This document shows, one piece after another, positions 15,621 through 23,190 of a stretch of 45,583 bases of DNA (within the stretch, counting starts at the first letter, position 1; every line of letters starts with the position of its first letter). Where the stretch lies: assembly GCF_005845035.1 (NCBI RefSeq), contig NZ_SPFO01000003.1, positions 127,888 to 173,470 of the forward strand, given 5' to 3'. The notes under the pieces are model-generated. The model was given only the letters and a program-made list of their open reading frames with translations, did no database searches and was not told where the DNA came from. The translations under genes were made by a program, and so were the position numbers. Origin of the DNA: Collinsella aerofaciens (GTDB taxonomy: Bacteria; Actinomycetota; Coriobacteriia; Coriobacteriales; Coriobacteriaceae).

Positions 15621-16550
15621 CTACCTGTTTGCTTCAATGAGCTTTTCAAGCCGTAAAACACGATGGTAGAGGGCCGACTTCGACAAGGGAGGGTCAGCCA
15701 TCTCCCCTAAATCACGCAGCGAAAGATCGGGATAGCGCTCGCGCAGGTCGCAAAAGACCGCCAAGGCATCCGGAAGCGCATCGCGAAGGCCTCGCTGCTC
15801 GAGCTCATCGATAAGCGCAAGCTGATGCTGGGCAGCACCGGCGCTTCTGGTCTGGTTGGCGAGCTCGGCGTTCACGCGACGGTTCACATCGTTCTTAACC
15901 AACTTGACCGCGCGCGCCTCCTCAATCTCGGCAACGCTGCGCTTGGCACCAATCAGCTTTAATAGATGCTCGATTTCCTCGGCGCTCTTAATGTACACGG
16001 CATATGACCCCCGCCGCGCATTAACACGAGCATGGACCCCAATCTGCTCCAACAGATCGCAAAGCCCCTTGGCATATTGCTCGCCCTGCACCGCGATCTC
16101 CAAATGAAAATCGCCGCGGGGATCGGCCACGAAACCGCCGGCGATGAGCGCGCCGCGGATGTAGGCAAGCCTGCAGCAGGGACGGGCAACGATGTGCCGG
16201 GGAACACCGGCGACGAGCCCTCCCCTGCGGTCGAGAATGCCCAGCAGCACAAGAGCCTTGTCCAGGTCGGGTTGATCGGGCAGGGTAATGAGATAGTTAC
16301 GGACCTTATGCAAGACCGATTTACGAACGGTGAATTCCGTTTTGAGCTTAAGGATGCGATGCGTCAGTGTGAGCATCGTGCGCGCGACGGCGCCCGTCTC
16401 GGTCGCGACCGTCAAACGATACCGCCCGGAGCCGGCCAGCGAAAGTGTACCGCTCACACGCGTCAGGGCGGCAAGCGTCGACAAATCGCAGTATTCACAT
16501 TCGGGTTCGCAGCGCGCGAGCTCGTCACGCACCTCGGCGGTAAACGACAT
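15621..16550 (-). CDS. whiA: WhiA, DNA-binding regulator with LAGLIDADG-like fold
   Basis: A 309-residue protein. The N-terminal part (SFTAEVRDELAR, then the DLSTLAALTRVSG and ILDRRGGLVAGVPR segments) matches WhiA, and the C-terminal helix-turn-helix is seen at about residues 250-309 (YPDLSLRDLGEM, PLSKSALYHRVLRLEKL). In actinobacteria WhiA controls developmental and cell-division genes; its role in Coriobacteriia is not known to me. It starts 6 nt after the rapZ stop and forms a two-gene operon with it. The yvcK gene that often separates the two is absent. Confidence 0.93.
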   Translation of the reverse strand: MSFTAEVRDELARCEPECEYCDLSTLAALTRVSGTLSLAGSGRYRLTVATETGAVARTMLTLTHRILKLKTEFTVRKSVLHKVRNYLITLPDQPDLDKALVLLGILDRRGGLVAGVPRHIVARPCCRLAYIRGALIAGGFVADPRGDFHLEIAVQGEQYAKGLCDLLEQIGVHARVNARRGSYAVYIKSAEEIEHLLKLIGAKRSVAEIEEARAVKLVKNDVNRRVNAELANQTRSAGAAQHQLALIDELEQRGLRDALPDALAVFCDLRERYPDLSLRDLGEMADPPLSKSALYHRVLRLEKLIEANR

Positions 16551-16556
16551 GCAGGC

Positions 16557-17459
16557 CTATGCTTTCGTGTTGGCGCGCGACAGGTCGCGATGGGAAATGC
16601 TCACGTGATATTGGGCACCTTCCAAATAACGTGCCGTGGCTTCGGCAATGGCAACGCTGCGGTGCTGGCCGCCTGTACAGCCGATGGCGATAGAAAGCTG
16701 CGGCTTGCCCTCCGCGATATAGCCCGGCATCACCGTATCGAGCAGCTGTGTCCAAGCCTTCCAAAACTCCTGCGTCTTGGGATGGTCCAGAACAAAATCT
16801 GAGACCTTTTTATCGAGACCGGTCATCGTGCGCATCTCGGGATCGTAGAACGGATTGGGCAGGAAGCGGACATCGATCATAATGTCCGCCTCGACGGGCA
16901 TGCCGTGCTTAAAGCCAAACGAGAACACGTGGACATCCATAAGCTGCTGGTCGGACAGCTCGGAAAATGCCATACGTAGCTTGTTGCGCAGCGCAGAGGT
17001 GCGCAGGCGGCTCGTGTCGATAATCATATCGGCTCGGTCGCGCACGCCCTGCAGCTGAAGGCGCTCGCGCTGAATGGCATCGGCCGTAGTCTCCCCCGGC
17101 TTGGCAATGGGATGACGGCGGCGATTTTCGCTGTAGCGACGAATCAGCACCTCGTCAGAAGCCTCCAGGAACACGATGTCGCAGCTCATCTCGCGCTCTT
17201 CGAGCGCGGCGACCGCATCGAGCAACTCGTCAAACAGTCCCTGGCTACGCAAATCGCAGGTGACGGCGAGATGCCTGCCCACGCCCGTATTGATGCCGAC
17301 GAGCTCGGCAAGCTGGGCGATGAGACGCGGAGGCAGGTTATCAATGCAAAAATAGCCCATGTCCTCGAACACGTGCATGGCCTGTGTGCGGCCCGATCCA
17401 GACATTCCGGTGATGATGACGATATCGGGGATACGCTCCGAGCGCTCCGCCGCATCCAT
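16557..17459 (-). CDS. rapZ: RapZ/YvcJ family nucleotide-binding protein
   Basis: A 300-residue protein with an N-terminal P-loop (GMSGSGRTQAMH, Arg replacing the Walker Lys as in many actinobacterial homologues), the DMGYFCIDNLP motif, and the C-terminal domain with FGFKHGMP, DVRFLPNPFY, IAIGCTGGQHRS and SHRDL. In Escherichia coli RapZ is an RNA-binding adaptor controlling GlmS; the actinobacterial role is less clear. The ATG at 17459 follows AAGGGAGA by about 4 nt; longer readings to 17513 would run into the upstream terminator. It sits at the edge of the sialic acid locus. Confidence 0.92.
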   Translation of the reverse strand: MDAAERSERIPDIVIITGMSGSGRTQAMHVFEDMGYFCIDNLPPRLIAQLAELVGINTGVGRHLAVTCDLRSQGLFDELLDAVAALEEREMSCDIVFLEASDEVLIRRYSENRRRHPIAKPGETTADAIQRERLQLQGVRDRADMIIDTSRLRTSALRNKLRMAFSELSDQQLMDVHVFSFGFKHGMPVEADIMIDVRFLPNPFYDPEMRTMTGLDKKVSDFVLDHPKTQEFWKAWTQLLDTVMPGYIAEGKPQLSIAIGCTGGQHRSVAIAEATARYLEGAQYHVSISHRDLSRANTKA

Positions 17460-17497
17460 GGCATCTCCCTTTTGCATGTGCTGCCTCCAGAAAACAA

Positions 17498-17527
17498 GCG
17501 CGGGACCCAGCAACCCGGATCCCGCGC
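17498..17527 (-). terminator. Terminator at the end of the sialic acid operon
   Basis: On the minus strand GCGCGGGATCC pairs with GGGTCCCGCGC across an 8-nt loop and is followed by TTGTTTTC. It lies about 50 nt after the nanE stop and 38 nt before rapZ, so it separates the two transcripts. Confidence 0.85.
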
Positions 17528-17578
17528 GGTCAATTGCCTATATTGAGTATAGCGCCCAGAGCGGATACGAGGCCTGTC

Positions 17579-18265
17579 TTACGCCTCAAGCGCCGCCTTG
17601 AACCAACTCGTAATACTCGTGGGGTGCGTGATGGCGGTGCCGACGACAACGGCCCAGGCGCCAGCATCGATCGCGGCGCGAGCCTCCTCGGGCGTATGCA
17701 CGCGACCCTCGCAAATGATGGGAAGGCCGGGGAATTCCTCAGTCGCCTGACGCAGGAGCGGCAGGTCGGGGCCATCGGCCATGGTGCAGTCGATGGCGGC
17801 GACGCCATGAGAAAGCGTGGTGGATACCAGGTCAAAGCCCATATCAACAGCACGGCGAATATCCTCGATGGTGGCACAATCCGCCATCAGGAGCACACCC
17901 TCCTCGTGCAGCGGGCGGAAGGTATCCTCGACCGTCTTGCCATCGGGGCGCGGACGATCGGTGGCGTCGATCGCCACGATATCGGCACCGGCAGCAACGC
18001 AGGCGCGAGCGTGACGCAGCGTCGGCGTGATGTAAACGCCCTCGTGCCCATCCTTCCACAGGCCGATGACGGGAACCTCACAGCGACCCTTAATGGCGGC
18101 AATGTCGGCAAGGCCCTGGCAGCGAATGGCGGCAGCGCCGCCGAGCTCGCAAGCGCGAGACATTTGCGCCATGGTCTCGGGCGTACGAAGCGGCTCGCCC
18201 ATATACGCCTGAACGCTCACGACGAGCTTGCCCTTCAGGGATTGAATCAAAGGATCGACGGTCAT
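17579..18265 (-). CDS. nanE: N-acetylmannosamine-6-phosphate 2-epimerase
   Basis: A 228-residue TIM-barrel enzyme converting ManNAc-6-P to GlcNAc-6-P, the last dedicated step of sialic acid breakdown. Family motifs include LVVSVQAYMGEPL near the start, AIRCQG, PVIGLWKDGH (catalytic Lys region), DIVAIDATDRPRP, and the phosphate-binding CEGRVHTPEEA and AVVVGTAITHP. GAAAGG lies 10 nt before the ATG. It is the distal gene of the nan operon, after nanK and an intercistronic hairpin. Confidence 0.95.
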   Translation of the reverse strand: MTVDPLIQSLKGKLVVSVQAYMGEPLRTPETMAQMSRACELGGAAAIRCQGLADIAAIKGRCEVPVIGLWKDGHEGVYITPTLRHARACVAAGADIVAIDATDRPRPDGKTVEDTFRPLHEEGVLLMADCATIEDIRRAVDMGFDLVSTTLSHGVAAIDCTMADGPDLPLLRQATEEFPGLPIICEGRVHTPEEARAAIDAGAWAVVVGTAITHPTSITSWFKAALEA

Positions 18266-18290
18266 AAGGCTGCAACCTTTCTCAGAACAG

Positions 18291-18317
18291 CCTCCCGAGG
18301 CGTGTTGTCTCGGGAGG
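18291..18317 (-). repeat. Intercistronic hairpin between nanK and nanE
   Basis: The perfect 9-bp stem CCTCCCGAG/CTCGGGAGG with a 9-nt loop lies between the nanK stop and the nanE ribosome binding site. No T-tract follows, so mRNA stabilisation or processing is more likely than termination. Confidence 0.65.
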
Positions 18318-18335
18318 CTCCTACAGCAGATACGT

Positions 18336-19301
18336 TTACTTCAACGAGGCAAGAAGATGCTCAGCAGCACCGATGAGCGGAGCATCGCCCTCCAGAGAAC
18401 CGATGAGGATCGGTGTGTTCTGAAGCGGATCGAGCGCCTGGCTGGCATAGCCCTCGTGCACCGAATCCTTCCACGTCTGCGAACGCCAATCGGGACCTTG
18501 GTGAATCACGCCGCCCGAAAGCACGATGACCTCAGGGTCCAGGATGTTAGCGAGCGAGCCCAAGCTGGCGCCCAGCGCAAAGCCGGCGTCATGGATGACC
18601 TCGGTCGCCTTTGCGTCGCCCGCACGGCACAGGTCGTTCACATCGCGACCGACCGAAGGACGGCTGGGGTCGACGCGGCCAAAACGCTCATCGTACATTC
18701 GACCAATGGATGTGCCCGAAGCAACCGACTCCAGATGGCCGGAACGCCCGCAGGCGCACGGAATGCCGGCGGCAGCCGAGCACTCGATGTGGCCCATATG
18801 GCCAGCAGCACCATGGAAGCCCTGCATCACGCGGCCGTTCTCGACATATGCGCCGCCGATGCCCGTACCGATGCCAAGACACAAGACGGAGAACTTGCCC
18901 TTGCCGACGCCCCAGTGGGCCTCGCCCAGAGCATGAGCCTGCACGTCGCCTACGACGGCAACGGGAAGACCGAGGTCCTCGCGCAGACGCGGCCCCAACT
19001 GAACGCCGGACCAGCCGGGCATGATCTCGTTGGCATACGCGATGGCGCCCGTCTTGGGATCGACGACGCCGGCGGCACCGATACCGACGCCAAGGACCTC
19101 GACATCGGGATTCGCCTCGAGAGCAGCCTTGATGGACGCCTCGATACGCTGGAAGACGGCCTCGCCGCCCTCCTGGGCCTCGGTAGGAACCTCGGCCTCA
19201 AAAACGGGATGGGGCACGCTGCCGTCAGCCGGGTACTCCATGATGGCAGTCGCGATCTTAGTTCCGCCGATATCGACAGAGCAGACGTACTTGTTCTCCA
19301 T
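18336..19301 (-). CDS. nanK: ROK-family sugar kinase, probably N-acetylmannosamine kinase
   Basis: A 321-residue ROK kinase. It has the ATP-binding start VDIGGTKIATAIM, the sugar-binding GHMGHIE segment and the zinc motif CACGRSGHLE, plus LGIGTGIGG and VLSGGVI. ROK kinases phosphorylate glucose, GlcNAc or ManNAc; ManNAc is inferred from the position between nanA and nanE. AAGGAG precedes the ATG at 19301 by 6-7 nt; a longer frame to 19328 crosses the ribosome binding site. A very long RNA hairpin lies upstream, between it and nanA. Confidence 0.88.
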   Translation of the reverse strand: MENKYVCSVDIGGTKIATAIMEYPADGSVPHPVFEAEVPTEAQEGGEAVFQRIEASIKAALEANPDVEVLGVGIGAAGVVDPKTGAIAYANEIMPGWSGVQLGPRLREDLGLPVAVVGDVQAHALGEAHWGVGKGKFSVLCLGIGTGIGGAYVENGRVMQGFHGAAGHMGHIECSAAAGIPCACGRSGHLESVASGTSIGRMYDERFGRVDPSRPSVGRDVNDLCRAGDAKATEVIHDAGFALGASLGSLANILDPEVIVLSGGVIHQGPDWRSQTWKDSVHEGYASQALDPLQNTPILIGSLEGDAPLIGAAEHLLASLK

Positions 19302-19367
19302 GTCGCTCTCCTTAGGAGATAAAAACAACTACAGGAAATGAAGGCGGTGTTATCGCCGCAACTCAGT

Positions 19368-19473
19368 AAAGGTTTCCCAGGTGCCCGAGGTTGGGGTGAA
19401 AGTGGTCGGGCGTTGACCTAATGGGTCACGCCCGACCACTTGAGCCCCAAGATCGGGTGCCTGGGGAAGCTTT
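19368..19473 (-). ncRNA. Long intercistronic RNA hairpin between nanA and nanK
   Basis: About 106 nt fold into a single rod. The perfect 13-bp core is 19400-19412 with 19429-19441, capped by TGACC/GGTCA. Further out, 19391-19397 pairs with 19444-19450 and 19368-19388 pairs with 19453-19473, with small internal loops and several positions that pair only as G-U. Such wobble pairs suggest selection on RNA rather than DNA. The outer arm reaches the nanA stop codon. No T-run follows, so it is not a classic terminator. A separate small RNA is possible but not shown. Confidence 0.6.
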
Positions 19474-20392
19474 ACAGGAGACCGTTGTCCTGGAGGACCT
19501 TCTTAATCGCCTCGACGTTCTCGCCGGTCATGGCCTTCACCGGGCGCGGCATGGTCGGGCTGTCGAAGATACCCATGAGGTTCATAGCGGTCTTGAAGGC
19601 GCCGACGCCACCGGCATAGCCCTGGACGCCCGAGGTGACATCCCAGATGTGCGAAATCTCGTTGAGGCGATCCTGCTCGGCCTTGACGGTAGCCCAGTCA
19701 CCAGCCTGAGCGGCCTTCCACTGACGCACGTAGCCCTCGGGCTCAACGTTGGCGAGACCCGGGACGGAACCGTCGGCGCCACCGAGGTAGGCGCCGTCGA
19801 CAACAACCTCGTGACCGGTGAGAATGCTCATCGGATGGCCGTTCTTCTCGTTCTCCTGGACGAGGTAGCGGAACGAAATGTCATCACCCGAGGAATCCTT
19901 GACGCCGGCCAGAACGCCCTCGGCGCCGAGCTTGGCAAGGAGCTTCCAGGGGAGCTTGGTGTGGACGCACACGGGGATGTCGTAGGCGAAGATGGGCAGG
20001 TCCAGTTCCTCATGCAGGATGCGGAAGTGCTCCTCGACCTCGGTCATGCCCTGCAGGGCATAGAACGGGCAGGTGGCGACAAGCGCATCGGCGCCCAGCT
20101 CCTGAGCGACCTTGCCGTGCTCGATCATGCGCTCGGTCTCGGTGTCGATGATGCCGACCAGAACAGGCACGCGGTGATCGACGATACGGACGGCCTCGGC
20201 GATGATCTGACGACGACGCTCGTCGGTGGAGAAGACGACCTCGCCCGAGGAGCCCAGGAAGAACAGGCCATCGACGCCGGCATCGATCATGCGGTTGATG
20301 CTGCGCTCAAAGGAGGCAACGTCGAGCTGGTGGTCTTCGGTATCGGGAACAACGACGGGAGGGATAACGCCGGTGAATTTCTGAGTTGCCAC
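19472..20392 (-). CDS. nanA: N-acetylneuraminate lyase (DapA/NanA family)
   Basis: A 306-residue class I aldolase. From the GTG at 20392 the numbering matches the E. coli enzyme closely: GSSGE at 47-51, Tyr137 in FAYDIP and the Schiff-base Lys165 in AGVKDSSGD. It cleaves N-acetylneuraminate to ManNAc and pyruvate. The GTG follows AAGGAG by about 8 nt; an upstream reading to 20476 has no ribosome binding site. The family also includes dihydrodipicolinate synthases and other lyases, but the neighbours nanK and nanE and the importer make sialic acid the best call. Confidence 0.88.
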   Translation of the reverse strand: MATQKFTGVIPPVVVPDTEDHQLDVASFERSINRMIDAGVDGLFFLGSSGEVVFSTDERRRQIIAEAVRIVDHRVPVLVGIIDTETERMIEHGKVAQELGADALVATCPFYALQGMTEVEEHFRILHEELDLPIFAYDIPVCVHTKLPWKLLAKLGAEGVLAGVKDSSGDDISFRYLVQENEKNGHPMSILTGHEVVVDGAYLGGADGSVPGLANVEPEGYVRQWKAAQAGDWATVKAEQDRLNEISHIWDVTSGVQGYAGGVGAFKTAMNLMGIFDSPTMPRPVKAMTGENVEAIKKVLQDNGLL

Positions 20393-20460
20393 AAGAATCT
20401 CCTTAGTTGTCTGGCGGGCGACCCTATGCCACCCACTCTTGTTGGCAGTGTCCAGGCCGT

Positions 20461-21312
20461 CTAGGCCAAAGAACACGGGTAGAACGTTTGGTTAAAGAAG
20501 TCGATGACTTCGTTTTCGAACGCATTGATGCGCTCGTGAGCGTATTTTGCATAGATGATATGCCTTCGGTCACACTCAAGACCGTTGAATACGGCAAACT
20601 GGCCCTTGGGGTCGCTCACGGTATCCATAAGCGATGTACCCATGAGCACCGATCCGCGCACCCTCGACGACAGCGCCTCGAGACCGCCAGGAAGCGGATT
20701 GGCAACCGCCGTGCAGGCGAGGCCCCGCTCGTCCAGAGCAGAAACCGCCAGCGCGACTCCGCCGCCAAGACCCTCGCCCCATGCAAAGATGCGGTCGGGG
20801 TCCATGCCATCAAGATTGCGTGCCACCTTCGCCAGCGCGCAACCCCAACGGACGCGCTCGACAAAAGCGGGCGAAGAAATCCCCCGCTGCAGGTCGTCCG
20901 CACCAGCAACATCGTCATCCAGCGCGAGGACGGCATACCCCATGGCGGCAAATCTCGTCATGTGATGCCAGCCGCGCACAGGCCGATCGATGTCGTGGAA
21001 CATCAGGCACAACGGCACGCGCTCAGATACTCGGGCACGACCGACAGGCTCGATCAAACGAGCGTGAATCGCATCGTCACCGAGCTCAAAGGAGACCTCC
21101 GAGTAACGGGCGCAGGGGTTAACAAAGTCAATCGCCGTAATGGCCAGGCCTTGAATCTCAAGATTCGAAGCGCATGTCTCTAAATCAGAAACATCTGCTT
21201 GGACATCACCGCGCCAGTCCCGATATTCTGCGAGCCTTGACGAAACCGTTCCAGGAATTCCCACGAGTCCGGGGACAATCAGCTCGTCGACATTGCTCTC
21301 GCACTTAGACAT
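20461..21312 (-). CDS. CE7-like alpha/beta hydrolase lacking the catalytic serine
   Basis: A 283-residue protein that aligns with the neighbouring CE7 esterase. The nucleophile motif GASQGGG of the neighbour is GEGLGGG here, so Gly181 (codon GGT) stands where Ser should be. Asp230 (LMDTV) and His259 (YAHE) of the triad are kept. The N-terminal region is also diverged and lacks the PRPSDFD segment. The ATG at 21312 follows GGAGG by 2-3 nt and overlaps the end of the upstream esterase gene by 8 nt, so translation is coupled. It may be a non-catalytic partner, a binding protein or a decaying duplicate. One base change would restore Ser. Confidence 0.75.
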   Translation of the reverse strand: MSKCESNVDELIVPGLVGIPGTVSSRLAEYRDWRGDVQADVSDLETCASNLEIQGLAITAIDFVNPCARYSEVSFELGDDAIHARLIEPVGRARVSERVPLCLMFHDIDRPVRGWHHMTRFAAMGYAVLALDDDVAGADDLQRGISSPAFVERVRWGCALAKVARNLDGMDPDRIFAWGEGLGGGVALAVSALDERGLACTAVANPLPGGLEALSSRVRGSVLMGTSLMDTVSDPKGQFAVFNGLECDRRHIIYAKYAHERINAFENEVIDFFNQTFYPCSLA

Positions 21313-22282
21313 GAGCCTCCCCTCCCTTGCAGAAAAACGGAATGATCAGATCGTCAAAATCCTGAATCTCCTCGTGGCCAAAGCCTTCAAAGAACTCATG
21401 ACGCTTTTCGCAGGTCAGGTTGTTATAGACCGCAAACTGCGTCGCTGGCGGACAGACGATATCGGCTGTGCCGGTGCCAAACAGCACGGGGCATTTGACC
21501 ATAGGGGCAAAGTTCTTGGAATCGAAGTACGCCAGCTTGGCATAGGCTTCGTCAATACGAGTCGAGTCCTCGTCAAACCAGCGAGACCAATAGCGCAGGC
21601 CCTCGTAGGCAATGTCGTCGGCATCCAAATCCCAGACTAGGCGGAAATCTGACAGGAAGGGATAGAGGATGGCGGCACGATTGATAAGCTCGCTGTTAAG
21701 CGCACAGGTCGCAATGCCCAAACCGCCGCCCTGCGACGCGCCGTTCACAAACACACGCGCAAGATCGATGCCCTCGAGCTCGCGAACGATGCGGCACAGG
21801 ATGCGAATATCTTGGTGCAAGCGGACATAGTAGAGGTTGGCCGGGTCGCCGTCGATACCGGCGACGATATGACCGGCAACCGTTGTGCCCTCAAATCCAC
21901 CAATGTCCTCGGAGGGACCTCCTTGGCCGGGGCAGTCGAGGGCGATGAGTGCCATGCCCATGCCTGCAAACGACGCCTGCTCAAACCAGCTGCGGCTTGC
22001 ACCCGGATACCCATGGAACTGAAGTACCAATGGCACGGGCTCGTCCGAGACGGGTTTAAGGTACTTGGCATGCAGGCGCGCGCCGCACATGCCGGTATAC
22101 CAGAGGTCGAAAAGCTGGCAGGTCGCGGCATCGGCGACCGATGCCGTCTCGATCGCATAGTCAAGCCCGACGGCGTCGGCCTCGGCCATGCGATCCTTCC
22201 AAAAGAGATCGAAATCTGATGGACGGGGCATGGCGCCTCGATATTCACCAAATTGATGTTGTAGCTCCTGAGCACTTGGCAT
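21305..22282 (-). CDS. Acetylxylan-esterase-like (CE7) hydrolase, possible sialate O-acetylesterase
   Basis: A 325-residue alpha/beta hydrolase of the acetyl-xylan esterase/cephalosporin deacetylase family. The N-terminal EYRGAMPRPSDFDLFW is characteristic, followed by LQFHGYPG (oxyanion region), the nucleophile Ser183 in NGASQGGG, Asp274 in GTADIV and His303 in GFGHEE. No signal peptide, so cytosolic. I chose the ATG at 22282 because it gives the full family N-terminus; an ATG further in has a better ribosome binding site but cuts it. Set between a sialic acid importer and nanA, it probably deacetylates O-acetylated sialic acids or other imported acetyl sugars. The substrate is inference. 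Confidence 0.82.
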   Translation of the reverse strand: MPSAQELQHQFGEYRGAMPRPSDFDLFWKDRMAEADAVGLDYAIETASVADAATCQLFDLWYTGMCGARLHAKYLKPVSDEPVPLVLQFHGYPGASRSWFEQASFAGMGMALIALDCPGQGGPSEDIGGFEGTTVAGHIVAGIDGDPANLYYVRLHQDIRILCRIVRELEGIDLARVFVNGASQGGGLGIATCALNSELINRAAILYPFLSDFRLVWDLDADDIAYEGLRYWSRWFDEDSTRIDEAYAKLAYFDSKNFAPMVKCPVLFGTGTADIVCPPATQFAVYNNLTCEKRHEFFEGFGHEEIQDFDDLIIPFFCKGGEAHV

Positions 22283-22318
22283 GGCTCGTGAACCCAACCT
22301 TTCGAAATCGCAACGGAG

Positions 22319-22346
22319 GTGCGCCCGGCAAGGGAACCGGGCGCAC
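22319..22346 (-). repeat. Intercistronic hairpin after the importer genes
   Basis: The perfect 10-bp stem GTGCGCCCGG/CCGGGCGCAC with an 8-nt loop lies 16 nt after the importer ATPase stop. No T-run follows, so read-through into the esterase genes is expected. Confidence 0.7.
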
Positions 22347-22362
22347 GGGAGGGAAAGCGAGG

Positions 22363-23190
22363 CTACTCGCCGAGCTTGGGATGCAGCAGCGACGGCGCAG
22401 CGCCGAGCAGCATCTTGGTGTAGGGGTCCTGGGGGTGCTGGAAGACCTGCTTGGCCTCGCCCTGCTCGACGATCCTGCCACCATTCATAACGATGATGTC
22501 GTCAGAGATATAGCGGACCGTCTGGATGTCATGGCTGATGAACACCATGGCCAGGCCGAGCTCCTTCTTAAGGTCGGTCAACAGGTTCAGAATCTGTGCG
22601 CGGACCGAAACGTCCAGAGCCGAGGTGGGCTCGTCGGCGATGATGGCATCGGGGTTCAGCGACAGGGCACGGGCAATTGCGACGCGCTGACGCTGGCCGC
22701 CCGAAAGCTGACCGGGAAGAACCTCGGCGGCGGAGCTGGGCAGACCGGTGAGCTCCAGGAGCTCCTTGACGCGCTTCTCCTGCTCGGCCTCGGTACCCAG
22801 GTTGTGGACGCGCATGGGGTCGAGCAGCTGCTCGCGAACGACCATGCGGGGGTTGAGCGCCGTGGCCGGGTTCTGGAACACGACCGAGATGACGCGACCC
22901 ATGTGGCGACGGTCCTCGGCGGTACGTTTGGTAACGTCCTTGCCCTTAAAGTAGACCTTGCCGCTCGTGGGGGCCTGCAGGCCGCACATGACGTTAGCGG
23001 TGGTGGACTTACCGCAACCGGACTCGCCGACGATGCCAATCGTCTGACCGGGCATGAGCTTAATCGTTACACCCTGGACGGCGTGAACCAGGTTGGGGTG
23101 CAGAATCGAGCCGGTACGGGTCCTAAAGGTGACGTGGACGTCATCAAGGAAGATGATCGGCTCGACGCCGTTTACTGCGGTCTCGCTCAT
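22363..23190 (-). CDS. Sialic acid (Opp/Sat-type) ABC importer, ATP-binding protein
   Basis: A 275-residue ATPase of the OppF type with Walker A GESGCGKST, Q-loop FQNPATALNP, signature SGGQRQR and Walker B AIIADEPTSALD. It ends soon after the core domain and lacks the C-terminal cysteine-containing oligopeptide domain found in the opp operon ATPases of this window. The ATG directly follows the stop of the fusion gene, with GGAGG upstream. The sialic acid assignment rests on operon context and on the known use of Opp-family importers for sialic acid in Haemophilus ducreyi (SatABCD) and Corynebacterium glutamicum (SiaEFGI), as I recall them. Confidence 0.85.
   Translation of the reverse strand: MSETAVNGVEPIIFLDDVHVTFRTRTGSILHPNLVHAVQGVTIKLMPGQTIGIVGESGCGKSTTANVMCGLQAPTSGKVYFKGKDVTKRTAEDRRHMGRVISVVFQNPATALNPRMVVREQLLDPMRVHNLGTEAEQEKRVKELLELTGLPSSAAEVLPGQLSGGQRQRVAIARALSLNPDAIIADEPTSALDVSVRAQILNLLTDLKKELGLAMVFISHDIQTVRYISDDIIVMNGGRIVEQGEAKQVFQHPQDPYTKMLLGAAPSLLHPKLGE

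Noticed and set aside
19472..20392. Dihydrodipicolinate synthase (dapA) as the call for the DapA/NanA-family protein
   Set aside because: The neighbours are nanK, nanE and a sialic acid type importer, and Tyr137 and Lys165 fall at the NanA positions; dapA would more likely sit with lysine genes.
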